In this document: piece by piece, positions 44,245 through 53,793 of the stretch
Position numbering within the stretch: position 1 is the first letter of the stretch
Layout of the letters: each line of letters starts with the position of its first letter
The notes under the pieces: generated by a model
Seen by the model: only the letters and a program-made list of their open reading frames with translations
Told to the model about the DNA's origin: nothing
Database searches by the model: none
Origin: an uncultured Alphaproteobacteria bacterium
GTDB lineage: Bacteria; Pseudomonadota; Alphaproteobacteria; HIMB59; GCA-002718135
Direction of reading: 5' to 3'
Length of the DNA stretch: 64,000 nucleotides
Assembly (NCBI GenBank): GCA_902560675.1
Contig: CACEMP010000001.1
Span: 1 to 64,000 of the forward strand
Program-made: the position numbers and the translations under genes

Positions 44245-45378
44245 ATGGTAAAAATTTTTTATTTATTATTATTTTTTCTTTTTTCTTCAAATCTTTACGC
44301 TGTAGATACTAAGGCTGAACAAGCAGTTGTAATAGATTTCAATACAAATGAAGTTCTTTTTGAAAAAAATTCTAATGTTAAAATCATTCCTGCTTCCATG
44401 ACCAAAATTATGACTGTTTATGTAGCTTTTGATAGGATAAAAAATACAAATTTTTCAGTTTCAAATGAATGTAATGTATCAGCAAAAGCATATAAAATGG
44501 GAGGTTCAAGAACATTTTTAGAAATAGATGACAATGTATCAGTGAATGATTTATTGAAAGGCATCATTGTTCAATCTGGAAATGATGCCTCAATTGCTCT
44601 TGCAGAATGTTTAGGAGGAACTGAAGAAGATTTTGTTAAAGTTATGAATATTTATGCCGAACGCTTGGGCATGTCCAATACAAATTTTACTAATTCATCT
44701 GGGTGGCCGCATGAAAATCATTACTCTACAGTATATGATCTTGCAATTCTTTCAAATGCAATAATAAAAGATTTTCCAAACCTTTATTCATATTTTAAAA
44801 TGGAAGAATTTACTTACAATGATATTAGTCAACCAAATAGAAATAAATTGTTATATCAAGTTCAGGGCGCTGATGGTTTGAAAACTGGATTCACTAAAGA
44901 GTCAGGTTGGGGGATAGCTGCGACAGCATTGAGAAATAATAGAAGAGTTACTGTGGTAATTAATGGAACAAATAGTTCAAGATCAAGATTAAATGAATCA
45001 TCCAACTTAATCAACTGGGCTTTTAATCAAACTTCACAAAAAACTTTATTAAAAGAAAATCAATTTATTAAAGAGGTAGATGTTTGGCTGGGTAATGAGA
45101 GTACAGTTAAACTTATAAGTTCAAAGAAAATAATTTCTACTTTATCTTTTGATCAAATTCAATTGATGAAGAGTAGAATAGAATATACAAGACCTATTTC
45201 TGCACCAATAATTAAAGGAAATCAATATGGTAAATTAATAATTAGCATAGACGGAAAACCTGAAATAATAGTTCCGATAATAGCAGAAAAAAATATATCA
45301 AAAGTAAATCCAGTATTTAAAATTTTTGCAGCTGTTAAATACCTTATTTTTGGAAGAAGTTTAGATGAAATCAAATAA
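44245..45378 (+). CDS. D-alanyl-D-alanine carboxypeptidase (PBP5/6 family)
   Basis: This 377-residue serine peptidase trims the terminal D-Ala from peptidoglycan stem peptides. It has a signal peptide, the SxxK motif in SMTKIMTVY (Ser51), the SGN motif in SGNDASIALAE and the KTG motif in DGLKTGFTKESG. The PBP5 C-terminal domain and a hydrophobic-basic tail for membrane attachment follow. I prefer ATG 44245 to the TTG at 44236 because it gives a normal signal peptide. It overlaps tmk by 14 bp. Confidence 0.94.
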   Translation: MVKIFYLLLFFLFSSNLYAVDTKAEQAVVIDFNTNEVLFEKNSNVKIIPASMTKIMTVYVAFDRIKNTNFSVSNECNVSAKAYKMGGSRTFLEIDDNVSVNDLLKGIIVQSGNDASIALAECLGGTEEDFVKVMNIYAERLGMSNTNFTNSSGWPHENHYSTVYDLAILSNAIIKDFPNLYSYFKMEEFTYNDISQPNRNKLLYQVQGADGLKTGFTKESGWGIAATALRNNRRVTVVINGTNSSRSRLNESSNLINWAFNQTSQKTLLKENQFIKEVDVWLGNESTVKLISSKKIISTLSFDQIQLMKSRIEYTRPISAPIIKGNQYGKLIISIDGKPEIIVPIIAEKNISKVNPVFKIFAAVKYLIFGRSLDEIK

Positions 45379-45976
45379 AGGTGTATTTATTACTTTTGAA
45401 GGACCTGAAGCTAGTGGAAAATCATCTCAGATTTTATTATTATCGAAGTATTTAAAAAAAAATAAAATACCTTTTATAATTTCTCGTGAACCTGGCGGGA
45501 CAATATTAGCAGAAAAGTTAAGGAAATTAATATTAGATCAAAAATCTAAAATTAGTAATTTAGAAGAATTATTGCTTTTAATGGCCGCAAGATCAAATCA
45601 TATTAATGAAGTTATAATACCAAATTTGAATAAAGGAAAAATAGTTATTTCTGATAGATATGCAGATTCTTCTTTTGTTTATCAGGGATTTGTAAATAAA
45701 TTTGGAATTGAAAGATCACAAAAATTACATAAGGAATTATTAAATAATTTTTACCCAAATTTTACCTTTATTTTTAAAATATCTTCAAATGAAATAATTA
45801 AAAGAATTAGAAAAAGAAAAAATAAAAACAAATATGACAAAACAGATTTATATTTTCATAGGAAGGTAATTAAAGGGTATAAAAAAATAGCAAATTCAAA
45901 AAGATATATATTTATTGATGCAACATTATCGATGGAAAAAATTCACAAAAATATAATTAATAAATTAAATATATAA
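45365..45976 (+). CDS. tmk: thymidylate kinase
   Basis: Tmk phosphorylates dTMP to dTDP. The 203-residue product carries the P-loop FEGPEASGKSSQ near residues 9-20. SREPGGTILAEKLR contains the dTMP-binding arginine, and SDRYADSSFVYQG is the DRY motif. The P-loop reads EASGKSS where many bacterial enzymes have EGAGKST, an ordinary variation. It lies in the dac-tmk-holB-metG-tatD run. Confidence 0.95.
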   Translation: MKSNKGVFITFEGPEASGKSSQILLLSKYLKKNKIPFIISREPGGTILAEKLRKLILDQKSKISNLEELLLLMAARSNHINEVIIPNLNKGKIVISDRYADSSFVYQGFVNKFGIERSQKLHKELLNNFYPNFTFIFKISSNEIIKRIRKRKNKNKYDKTDLYFHRKVIKGYKKIANSKRYIFIDATLSMEKIHKNIINKLNI

Positions 45977-45979
45977 TTT

Positions 45980-46963
45980 ATGAATAATTTAATTGGTTTT
46001 TATGATAAATATAATGAAATTTATAATCGTTATAAATCTAATAATTTATCAAATTCTATTTTAATTCACGGACTAAAAGGTATTGGTAAAAGAACATTTG
46101 TTGATAATTTAATTAGAGATGTTTTAAATAATGAATGTAAAAACCAAAACCTAGATCATCATATTAATTTATTTAAAAATAATTCTCATCCTAATATTAA
46201 ATTAATAGAAAAAGAAATCGATAATAAAACTAATAAGATTAAATCTTACATTACTATTGATCAAATTAGAAAGATTAAACCTTTTTTAAATTCCACTTCT
46301 ATTCTTGAGAATACTTCTAAAATAATTATTATTGATACAGCAGATGATTTAAATATTAATTCTGCAAATAGTATCCTAAAAATTTTAGAAGAACCAAAAG
46401 AAAATACTTATATTTTTTTATTATCAAATCAAATTTCTAGTTTACTGCCGACAATAAGATCAAGATGTTTAAAAATTAAATTAAATAATCATACTTTTGA
46501 AGATTTTACAAAAATATTAAAAAATAATATTGAAAGTATTAGTAATGAAGAATTATATTTACTATTTGAACTAACTTTTGGCTCACCAGGCCTAGCCATT
46601 GCCTATCACACAAATGATTTTCAAAAAATCATAAATATGACAATTAAATGTTTTGCATCTAACTCAATCAATCAAGATAAAATAGATTTATCGAATATTT
46701 TATCTAAATACAACGATGATGAATTTATTAATTATCTTTCAATTTTAAAGTTTTTACTAATTATAATTAATAAAATTCAGATAAATGAAAATAAACTAAG
46801 TATAAATAATATTCCAAATTATAATATCCTAGTTAATGTTTCAAAAAACTTATCAAAAAAGAATATTATTGATAGATTCAATTATTTAATTAATAATCAA
46901 AATGAATTATTTAGTTTAAATCTAGATAAGAAAATATTTATATTAAATTTTTTAACCCAATAG
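45980..46963 (+). CDS. holB: DNA polymerase III delta' subunit
   Basis: This is the clamp-loader subunit delta'. The 327-residue AAA+ protein has a modified P-loop region (ILIHGLKGIGKRTFVDNLI), IIIDTADDLNINSANSILKILEEPKENTYIFLLS (central AAA region) and the SRC motif in PTIRSRCLKIKL. The zinc-finger cysteines of some HolB proteins are not evident. The gene starts three bases after tmk and ends one base before metG, a standard alphaproteobacterial order that supports the identification. Confidence 0.9.
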   Translation: MNNLIGFYDKYNEIYNRYKSNNLSNSILIHGLKGIGKRTFVDNLIRDVLNNECKNQNLDHHINLFKNNSHPNIKLIEKEIDNKTNKIKSYITIDQIRKIKPFLNSTSILENTSKIIIIDTADDLNINSANSILKILEEPKENTYIFLLSNQISSLLPTIRSRCLKIKLNNHTFEDFTKILKNNIESISNEELYLLFELTFGSPGLAIAYHTNDFQKIINMTIKCFASNSINQDKIDLSNILSKYNDDEFINYLSILKFLLIIINKIQINENKLSINNIPNYNILVNVSKNLSKKNIIDRFNYLINNQNELFSLNLDKKIFILNFLTQ

Positions 46964-46964
46964 T

Positions 46965-48485
46965 ATGAATTTTTATATAACTACACCAATTTATTACACA
47001 AATGATTTACCACATATTGGTCATGCTTATACTAGTATAGCTTGCGATATCATTGCTAGATATAATAAACTTTTAGGTAACAATGTATTCTTTTTAACTG
47101 GCACTGATGAACATGGGCAAAAAGTAGAAAAAGCAGCAATTAGTTCAAATCAAAAACCAAAAGAGTTTGTTGATAACCTTTCTGTGAATTTTATTAAATT
47201 AATACCTTTTTTAGGTTGCGAAATAGATGATTTTATTCGAACTACTGAAAAAAGACATATTAAAGCTTCTCAAGAATTATGGAAAAAATTGGAAAAAAAT
47301 GATCAAATATATCTCTCAAATTATGAGGGATGGTATTCAGTAAGAGATGAGGCCTATTATTTAGAATCTGAATTAAAAAATATTAATGGCAAATATGTTA
47401 CTGATAATGGATCACCTGTAGAGTGGGTTAAAGAAGAGAGTTATTTTTTTAAACTTTCTGAATGGCAAGAAAGATTAATCGATTATTATGAAAAAAATCC
47501 AGAGTCAATATTACCAAAAACTAGATATAATGAAGTATTAAGCTTTATTAAGGGTGGTTTAAAAGATTTATCTATTTCAAGAACAACTTTTAATTGGGGT
47601 GTGCCAGTACCTAATAATTCTAAACATGTTATGTATGTATGGATTGATGCATTATGTAATTATTTAACTGCAATTGGTTATCCAGATATTAATAGTAAAA
47701 ACTATAAGCAATTTTGGCCTGCAACTCATATCGTAGGAAAAGATATATTAAGATTTCATGCTGTATATTGGCCAGCTTTTTTAATGGCAGCAGGTATAGA
47801 GCCTCCAAAAAGAATTTTTGCACACGGCTGGTGGACTAATGAAGGACAAAAAATTTCTAAATCTGTTGGTAATGTAATTGACCCTTATGAGATAATTAAT
47901 GAATATGGTTTGGATCAAATAAGATTTTTCTTATTTAGAGAAGTACCATTTGGGAATGATGGAGATTTTTCAAAAAAAGCTATCGCAAACAGAATTAATG
48001 CAGATTTATCAAATAATTTTGGTAATTTAGTTCAACGAATATCATCTTTTATAATTAAAAATAATGATTCTTTACTTAAACCACATGAAAATTTAAATAA
48101 GAATGATCAAGATTTAATCAACCTTCTTCAAATTAAATACAATGAATATTGCAATTATATGAATAATCAACAAATTGACAAAGCTATTAAGTCAGTGCTG
48201 GAGTTAATATCTGCTGGTAATGCATATGTAGATACTCAGGCACCTTGGTCACTTAAAAAAACAAATACAGTAAGAATGGAAGAAGTTCTATATATAGTGA
48301 CAAATATTATTATTAAATCAGCAATAATGCTTTATCCAATAATACCAACCAGTTCTAAAAAAATTCTTGATATATTTAATTATAGTATTCATAACTATAA
48401 ATTTGATAATTTTACTAAACTAATAAATCAAAATATAAAAATTAATCATCCGGAACCAATATTTCCAAGAATATTGAATGATTGA
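46965..48485 (+). CDS. metG: methionyl-tRNA synthetase
   Basis: This 506-residue class I synthetase charges tRNA-Met. It has the HIGH motif as HIGHAYTS (residues about 17-24), TGTDEHGQKVEKAA, VGKDILRFHAVYWPAFL and the KMSKS motif as KISKSVGNVID. The EMAP-like C-terminal tRNA-binding extension of longer MetG is absent, in line with alphaproteobacterial enzymes. It overlaps tatD by 8 bp. Confidence 0.96.
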   Translation: MNFYITTPIYYTNDLPHIGHAYTSIACDIIARYNKLLGNNVFFLTGTDEHGQKVEKAAISSNQKPKEFVDNLSVNFIKLIPFLGCEIDDFIRTTEKRHIKASQELWKKLEKNDQIYLSNYEGWYSVRDEAYYLESELKNINGKYVTDNGSPVEWVKEESYFFKLSEWQERLIDYYEKNPESILPKTRYNEVLSFIKGGLKDLSISRTTFNWGVPVPNNSKHVMYVWIDALCNYLTAIGYPDINSKNYKQFWPATHIVGKDILRFHAVYWPAFLMAAGIEPPKRIFAHGWWTNEGQKISKSVGNVIDPYEIINEYGLDQIRFFLFREVPFGNDGDFSKKAIANRINADLSNNFGNLVQRISSFIIKNNDSLLKPHENLNKNDQDLINLLQIKYNEYCNYMNNQQIDKAIKSVLELISAGNAYVDTQAPWSLKKTNTVRMEEVLYIVTNIIIKSAIMLYPIIPTSSKKILDIFNYSIHNYKFDNFTKLINQNIKINHPEPIFPRILND

Positions 48486-49260
48486 CTCACATTGTCATTT
48501 AAATTTTAAAAAATTATCTGAAAATTTTAAGAATATAATTATTAATTCAAAAAAAAACAATATAACTTCAATACTATCAATAAATACAAAACCTGAAGAT
48601 TTTGTGGACCATTTAAACTTAATAAAAGATTATAATTCTATTTATCTTTCATATGGTCTTCATCCTAGTAATGTTAAATCTTTAAACCAAATTAAGAATT
48701 ATAATTTTGATGAATATTGTAATAATGAAAAAGTAATAGGCATAGGTGAGACTGGTATTGATTTGTATCAAAATGACAAATATCTTAAAGAACAAACACT
48801 AGTATTTGAGACTCATATTGAAGCTTCAATTAAGCATTCCTTACCATTAATTATCCATCAAAGAAATTCTGAAAATGAAATAATGGATATTTTAAAAAAT
48901 TATAAATCAAATTCGCTTAAAATTGTATTTCATTGTTTTACAGGTTCAAATAAATTGTTAAATTTTTGTCTAGATAATGATTATTATATTTCTATATCAG
49001 GCATAATAACATTTAAAAATGCATCTGAATTAAGAGATATAGTTAAAAATATACCATTAAAATCAATTCTTGTAGAAACAGATAGTCCATATTTAGCTCC
49101 CGAACCTATGAGAGGTAAAGTAAATGAGCCTTCTTTTGTTAAATATACAGGTGAATATTTATCAAATTTTTTTAATGTATCTTTTGAAGAATTTGAAAAA
49201 ATAACTGATAATAATTTTTTTAATTTGTTTACTAAGGCTAAAAGAGATAATTATTTATAA
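48478..49260 (+). CDS. tatD: TatD-family metal-dependent DNase
   Basis: This 260-residue TIM-barrel metallohydrolase has the N-terminal metal motif IDSHCHLNF, GETGIDLY with a bridging acid, IIHQRNSENE, FHCFTGS and the final ETDSPYLAPEPMRGKVNEPS. These are all expected of TatD/YcfH proteins, which have DNase and possible tRNA- or RNA-quality-control activities. Its stop overlaps the start of the MBL-fold gene by one base. Confidence 0.93.
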   Translation: MIDSHCHLNFKKLSENFKNIIINSKKNNITSILSINTKPEDFVDHLNLIKDYNSIYLSYGLHPSNVKSLNQIKNYNFDEYCNNEKVIGIGETGIDLYQNDKYLKEQTLVFETHIEASIKHSLPLIIHQRNSENEIMDILKNYKSNSLKIVFHCFTGSNKLLNFCLDNDYYISISGIITFKNASELRDIVKNIPLKSILVETDSPYLAPEPMRGKVNEPSFVKYTGEYLSNFFNVSFEEFEKITDNNFFNLFTKAKRDNYL

Positions 49261-50012
49261 TGAAAATAACTATATTAGGATGTGGTGGATCATTTGGATC
49301 ACCTTTGGCCTGGAATAGGCATGGAAATATTGATTTAAATAATAAAAGAAATTTCAGAACTAGATCATCAATTCTTGTTGAAGAACAAAATAATTGCATA
49401 TTAATTGACACAAGTCCTGATTTAAGACAGCAACTTTATGATGCCAAATGCACAAATATAGATGCAGTATTATATACTCACGAGCACTCAGATCATACAT
49501 CAGGTCTCCCAGATATGCGTGCTATGTCACTTATAAATCAAAAAATCATTCCTGCATATATGCCAGAAGAAATGATTTTAAAAATGGAAACATTTTACAA
49601 ATATATATTTAAAGGAGAAAAGGATTATTTACCTTTTATGAAAATTAAGAAAATTGAAGATTCTTTTTCTTTTCAAGGAACAAATATTGAAACATTTAAA
49701 CATAATCATGGTTCAATAGATGTTCAAACTTATAAATTTGGTAAGTTTGCATACTCTACTGATTTAAAAAAATTTTATAACAATGATATCAATAAGTTAA
49801 AAAACTTAGATTTGTGGATAGTTGGTCTATTAAGAGAAGATCCACATCCGGCTCATGCAGGTTTTGATCAAGTTATGGAATTTGTAAATTATATTAAACC
49901 AAAAAAAACTGTATTTACTCATATGACAGCATTACTGGATGAAAATTTACTTAAAGAAAAATGTCCAAATAATGTAATACCTGGATATGATGGTATGATT
50001 ATTGATTTATGA
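49260..50012 (+). CDS. MBL-fold metallohydrolase (PhnP/RNase Z-like branch)
   Basis: This 250-residue metallo-beta-lactamase-fold protein starts MKITILGCGGSFGSP. It has the zinc motif YTHEHSDHTSGL (HxHxDH), FKHNHGS and THMTALLD near the end. It resembles PhnP-type phosphodiesterases, but no phosphonate genes are nearby. In alphaproteobacteria this gene regularly follows tatD, suggesting a nucleic-acid-related or housekeeping role (inference). It overlaps the next dehydrogenase gene by 4 bp. Confidence 0.88.
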   Translation: MKITILGCGGSFGSPLAWNRHGNIDLNNKRNFRTRSSILVEEQNNCILIDTSPDLRQQLYDAKCTNIDAVLYTHEHSDHTSGLPDMRAMSLINQKIIPAYMPEEMILKMETFYKYIFKGEKDYLPFMKIKKIEDSFSFQGTNIETFKHNHGSIDVQTYKFGKFAYSTDLKKFYNNDINKLKNLDLWIVGLLREDPHPAHAGFDQVMEFVNYIKPKKTVFTHMTALLDENLLKEKCPNNVIPGYDGMIIDL

Positions 50013-50944
50013 AATTGAAATCTATTGGCTGTATTGGAATTGGTAATGTTGGTTCTAATTTAGCTAATAATTTATTAAAATCACATAATAGTATATTTGT
50101 TTATGATAAAAATTTTAACTCATACTCTAAATTAAAAAACTTAAAAAATAAACCCTGTAAAAATTTGAAGGAAATTGCAAATCAGTGTGAAGTTATAATC
50201 ACTTGTTTACCGTCACCTAAAATTGTTAAAAATGTGATAAAAAATATTTCAAAATATTTAACAAATAAACATGTTTGGATTGAGATGAGTACGACCGATA
50301 AAAATGAAATGATTAAATTAACAAAAATTGTAAAATCTAAGGGTGCTAAAGTTTTAGAATGTCCAATAACAGGTGGAGAACATAGAGCAAAATCAGGAAA
50401 TATATCCATATTAGTATCAGGGAGCAAAAAAACATTTAATAGTAACTTTGAAATATTATCATTACTTGGTCATCAAATTTTATATTGTGGTAAAATTGGA
50501 AATGCCTCTACATTAAAAGTAATTACTAATTATTTAGCCTCTTTGCATCTATTGGGTATTGGGGAAGCTTTAACAGTCGTAAAGAAAAACAATATAAATC
50601 TAGGCTTAGCATATGAAGCAATAAAAGTGAGCTCTGGTAACAGTTTTGTAAATGAAACTGAAACAAAAGTAATTCTTGCTGGAAGTTATGATGTGGGTTT
50701 TACTATGGATTTAGTAAATAAAGATTTAAAATTATTTAGTAAACTTGGAAATAAATCTAATTTAGAATTATCAAATTATTTAAGGAAAAAATTCAAATTA
50801 GGAATGAATTTATTAGGAGAAAGATCATTTAGTACAAGTATTATTAAATTAATTGAAAAAGATAATAATATAAAATTAAGAGCCAAAAATTTCCCAAAAC
50901 AATTAGTTGATGAACAAAAAAAACAAAAAGCTATAAAATTATAA
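50009..50944 (+). CDS. NAD(P)-dependent beta-hydroxyacid dehydrogenase (3-hydroxyisobutyrate dehydrogenase-like)
   Basis: This 311-residue protein has the Rossmann motif GIGNVGSN (residues 10-17), the substrate-binding segment CPITGGEHRAKSGNISILVSG and the catalytic lysine Lys170 in GNASTLKVITN. The family oxidises or reduces beta-hydroxyacids such as 3-hydroxyisobutyrate, tartronate semialdehyde or sugar acids. It lies at the start of a carbohydrate island (lactonase, kinase, ABC transporter), so a sugar-acid substrate is likely. Confidence 0.87.
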   Translation: MKLKSIGCIGIGNVGSNLANNLLKSHNSIFVYDKNFNSYSKLKNLKNKPCKNLKEIANQCEVIITCLPSPKIVKNVIKNISKYLTNKHVWIEMSTTDKNEMIKLTKIVKSKGAKVLECPITGGEHRAKSGNISILVSGSKKTFNSNFEILSLLGHQILYCGKIGNASTLKVITNYLASLHLLGIGEALTVVKKNNINLGLAYEAIKVSSGNSFVNETETKVILAGSYDVGFTMDLVNKDLKLFSKLGNKSNLELSNYLRKKFKLGMNLLGERSFSTSIIKLIEKDNNIKLRAKNFPKQLVDEQKKQKAIKL

Positions 50945-50948
50945 ATTA

Positions 50949-51902
50949 ATGTCTAAAAAAAAATTATTACCAGCAGAATTAGATAAAAGAAATCCAAGCT
51001 ACTTTTATAAAGATATACAAAATGATTATTTTGAAAATACAAGTGAATTTAATAAATATCTTAAAGATCAAAACTTCAAAAAAGTTTTTACTGGAATGTT
51101 ATGGGGTGAAGGACCAGCATATATTCCTCATTTAGATACATTAGTTTTTAGTGATATACCAAATAATAGAATGTTAAAACTTTGTAACCATATCATTGAT
51201 GAATATAAAAACCCATCAAATTATTGCAATGGAAATGCAATAGATAAAAATGAAAATCTTATATCATGTTCTCATGGTGGCAGATGTATATACAAAACTA
51301 ATGATAATTTAGAAGTTGAAACACTTGTTGATAACTATAATGGAAAGAAGCTTAACTCTCCAAATGATCTTTTTGTTAAATCTGATGGTACAATTTGGTT
51401 TACTGATCCACCATATGGTATCTTATCAGATTATGAAGGATATCCTGGAAAACAAGAATATGGAGGTTGCTATGTTTTTTCTTTTGATCCAATTCTAAAA
51501 AAATTAGATCCAATTATTAAAGATCTTAATAGACCTAATGGTATTACAATATCACCAAATGAAAAAAAACTATATGTTGCTGATACTGGTGATAATATAA
51601 AACATCTTTATGTGTATGATATGATAAATGGAACACCAAAAAATAGAAAGTTAGTTTACGATTTTAAACCTTTTTTTTCTGATGGCTTTAGATGCGATAA
51701 AGATGGTAATGTTTGGACGAGTGCTGGAAAAGCAATTAAATGTTTCAATCCTGAAAATAAACTAATTGGACAACTCATACTTCCAGAATTAGTATCTAAC
51801 TTAGAATTTGGAGGAAAATATGGTAATATTTTATACGTTACAGCAACTACTAGTTTGTATTCAATTGAATTAAATCAACAAGGTGCAAGATTTTATGAAT
51901 AA
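50949..51902 (+). CDS. SMP-30/gluconolactonase-family protein
   Basis: This 317-residue six-bladed propeller belongs to the family that hydrolyses sugar lactones. Visible markers are GMLWGEGPAYIPHLDTLVFSD with the metal-binding glutamate and KLNSPNDLFVKSDGTIWFTDPPYGI with the Asn-Asp metal site. LNRPNGITISPNEKKLYVADT and SDGFRCDKDGNVW follow. No signal peptide is evident, so it is cytoplasmic. It overlaps the next gene by 8 bp and fits between a sugar-acid dehydrogenase and an FGGY kinase. Confidence 0.9.
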   Translation: MSKKKLLPAELDKRNPSYFYKDIQNDYFENTSEFNKYLKDQNFKKVFTGMLWGEGPAYIPHLDTLVFSDIPNNRMLKLCNHIIDEYKNPSNYCNGNAIDKNENLISCSHGGRCIYKTNDNLEVETLVDNYNGKKLNSPNDLFVKSDGTIWFTDPPYGILSDYEGYPGKQEYGGCYVFSFDPILKKLDPIIKDLNRPNGITISPNEKKLYVADTGDNIKHLYVYDMINGTPKNRKLVYDFKPFFSDGFRCDKDGNVWTSAGKAIKCFNPENKLIGQLILPELVSNLEFGGKYGNILYVTATTSLYSIELNQQGARFYE

Positions 51903-52230
51903 CACTTTAAATACAAGTAAATGTGAACCATGTAATGGAAAGACACACAAATTAGATTATGATGAAATAAGTAAATTTCTTTCTGAATTAAATGATTGGT
52001 CAGTTAATGATAACCAAGAAATGATATTTAAAAAATTTAAATTTAAAAATTTTAAAAATGCAATATCTTTTGCTAATATTGTAGGGGAACTTTCAGAAAA
52101 GGAGGGGCACCATCCTGATATATCAATTGGCTGGGGTTATTGTCTTATTATGATACACACACATGCAATTAAAGGATTATCAATTAATGATTTTATTCTT
52201 GCATCTAAAATTGATTTAATAAATTTATAA
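51895..52230 (+). CDS. phhB: 4a-hydroxytetrahydrobiopterin dehydratase (pterin-4a-carbinolamine dehydratase)
   Basis: This 111-residue enzyme has the active-site signature SEKEGHHPDISIGWG, followed by MIHTHAIKGLSINDFILASKID. A cysteine pair near the N-terminus (KCEPCNGK) is common in bacterial members. It dehydrates pterin-4a-carbinolamine formed by aromatic amino acid hydroxylases. No hydroxylase is nearby; it sits inside a carbohydrate operon instead. ATG 51895 is preferred over GTG 51883 on family length. Confidence 0.9.
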   Translation: MNNTLNTSKCEPCNGKTHKLDYDEISKFLSELNDWSVNDNQEMIFKKFKFKNFKNAISFANIVGELSEKEGHHPDISIGWGYCLIMIHTHAIKGLSINDFILASKIDLINL

Positions 52231-52235
52231 TAAAA

Positions 52236-53723
52236 ATGAAATACTATCTATCAATAGATGCTGGTACATCTGTAATAAAAGTAGTTATTTTTAATATTAA
52301 CTTTAATAAAATTATTAGTTCAATTATAAAAACTCCGGTAGTTACTAATTCATCAGGAAAGTCTGAATTATTAATGACTAAATTCTGGGAATTAACAGCT
52401 AGTTGTATTTATGATACAATTAAAAGATCAAAAATTAACCCTAAAAATATTGCTGGTGTTGGGGTAACCGGAAATATGGTTGGTTTGTGGCCAATTGACA
52501 AAAAAAATAAGCCTGTAAGAAATGCAATTTTATGGAATGATACTAGAAGTTCAGTAATTTTTAAAAACAACAAGATTTTTTCAAAAATTTATAAAATTAC
52601 AGGATCAATTACACAATATGGGTGCACAATACCTATTTTAAAATGGATAACTCTAAATGAATATAAAAATTTAAATAAAATTAAATTTATTCTGACTTGT
52701 AAAGATTGGATTAGATTTAATTTAACAAATGAAATCTATAATGATGAAACTGAAGTTTCTGTTTTTCCTGGCGATATAAAAAATAAAAAATTATCAGAAA
52801 AAATTTTTAAGATATTTAAATTAAGTACTAAGTATTTTAAATTATTTCCTAATATTAAAAAATCTAATGAGTTAGGTGGATATGTTACTAAAAAAGCATC
52901 CAAAAAAACATTATTAAAGATTGGCACCCCTGTAATTATAGGATGTGGAGATGTAATTGCATCAATATTAGGTTCAGGTGGTATAAATAAAAATCAAAAA
53001 TTAACAATTATAGGAACTACTTGCCACAATATCGTAGTTAGAGACAATTCAAAAATACCTAATAATAACGCAGGATTATTTTTTTCATCTTTAAATGATA
53101 CTTGGTTAGAGACATCAATTAATGTAGCAGGAACAACCAATATTGATTGGGTAATAAAAAACTTTTATTTTAATAATTTAAATTATTTATCTAAAATAAA
53201 TTTAATTAAGAAATTTGAAAATGATTATATAAAAAAAAAATATCCTCAAAATTCTCTTATATTTTTGCCATATTTAAATTATGGAGGGTCAATATCACCA
53301 TTTGTTAATTTAAATTCAAAAGCTGAAATATTTGGAATTTTACCACATCATAATAAATTTGACATAATGTCTGCATGTTATGAAGGAATAGCAATTTCTA
53401 TAAAGGATTGTTTTGGCAGTAATATAAAAAAAAATGATGTACTTTTCTTATCAGGAGGAGGTTCCAAAAGTAAAATTTTGCCACAATTAATTTCTAATTC
53501 ATTAAATATTAAAGTTAAAATTTTAAATAATGATGAACTTGGTTCTCTGGGAGTAGCTTATTTAATTTCAAGTTATTTAAAAAAAGATAGTTTAAAAAAA
53601 ATAATTAACACACATACAAAGATTAAAAAAACTTATTATCCAAATAAACCTAGTTCTAAATATCTTAATGAAAAGTATATTAAATATAAAAAACTAAGAG
53701 AATCTTTGAATTATATTTGGTGA
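52236..53723 (+). CDS. FGGY-family carbohydrate kinase
   Basis: This 495-residue sugar kinase has the ATPase-fold phosphate-1 segment LSIDAGTSVIKVVIFN, GVGVTGNMVGLWPID, the catalytic aspartate region AILWNDTRSS, and TTCHNIVV as phosphate 2. LFLSGGGSKSKILPQLISN is the adenosine motif. The family covers xylulose, glycerol, ribulose, erythritol and other polyols, and the substrate cannot be named. It lies 70 bases upstream of an ABC sugar-binding protein and probably phosphorylates the imported sugar or its product. Confidence 0.9.
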   Translation: MKYYLSIDAGTSVIKVVIFNINFNKIISSIIKTPVVTNSSGKSELLMTKFWELTASCIYDTIKRSKINPKNIAGVGVTGNMVGLWPIDKKNKPVRNAILWNDTRSSVIFKNNKIFSKIYKITGSITQYGCTIPILKWITLNEYKNLNKIKFILTCKDWIRFNLTNEIYNDETEVSVFPGDIKNKKLSEKIFKIFKLSTKYFKLFPNIKKSNELGGYVTKKASKKTLLKIGTPVIIGCGDVIASILGSGGINKNQKLTIIGTTCHNIVVRDNSKIPNNNAGLFFSSLNDTWLETSINVAGTTNIDWVIKNFYFNNLNYLSKINLIKKFENDYIKKKYPQNSLIFLPYLNYGGSISPFVNLNSKAEIFGILPHHNKFDIMSACYEGIAISIKDCFGSNIKKNDVLFLSGGGSKSKILPQLISNSLNIKVKILNNDELGSLGVAYLISSYLKKDSLKKIINTHTKIKKTYYPNKPSSKYLNEKYIKYKKLRESLNYIW

Positions 53724-53785
53724 CATTTTTTCTATTGTAATATTCAGTTAATTAATATTAAAATAATTTCATAAATTTAATAAGT

Positions 53786-53789
53786 GAGG
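53786..53789 (+). promoter_or_regulatory. strong ribosome-binding site for the ABC binding-protein gene
   Basis: GAGG, in AAGTGAGGAA, lies four bases before the ATG at 53794. Most genes in this window show little or no Shine-Dalgarno match, so this clear site suits a highly translated periplasmic binding protein. Confidence 0.6.
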
Positions 53790-53793
53790 AAAA

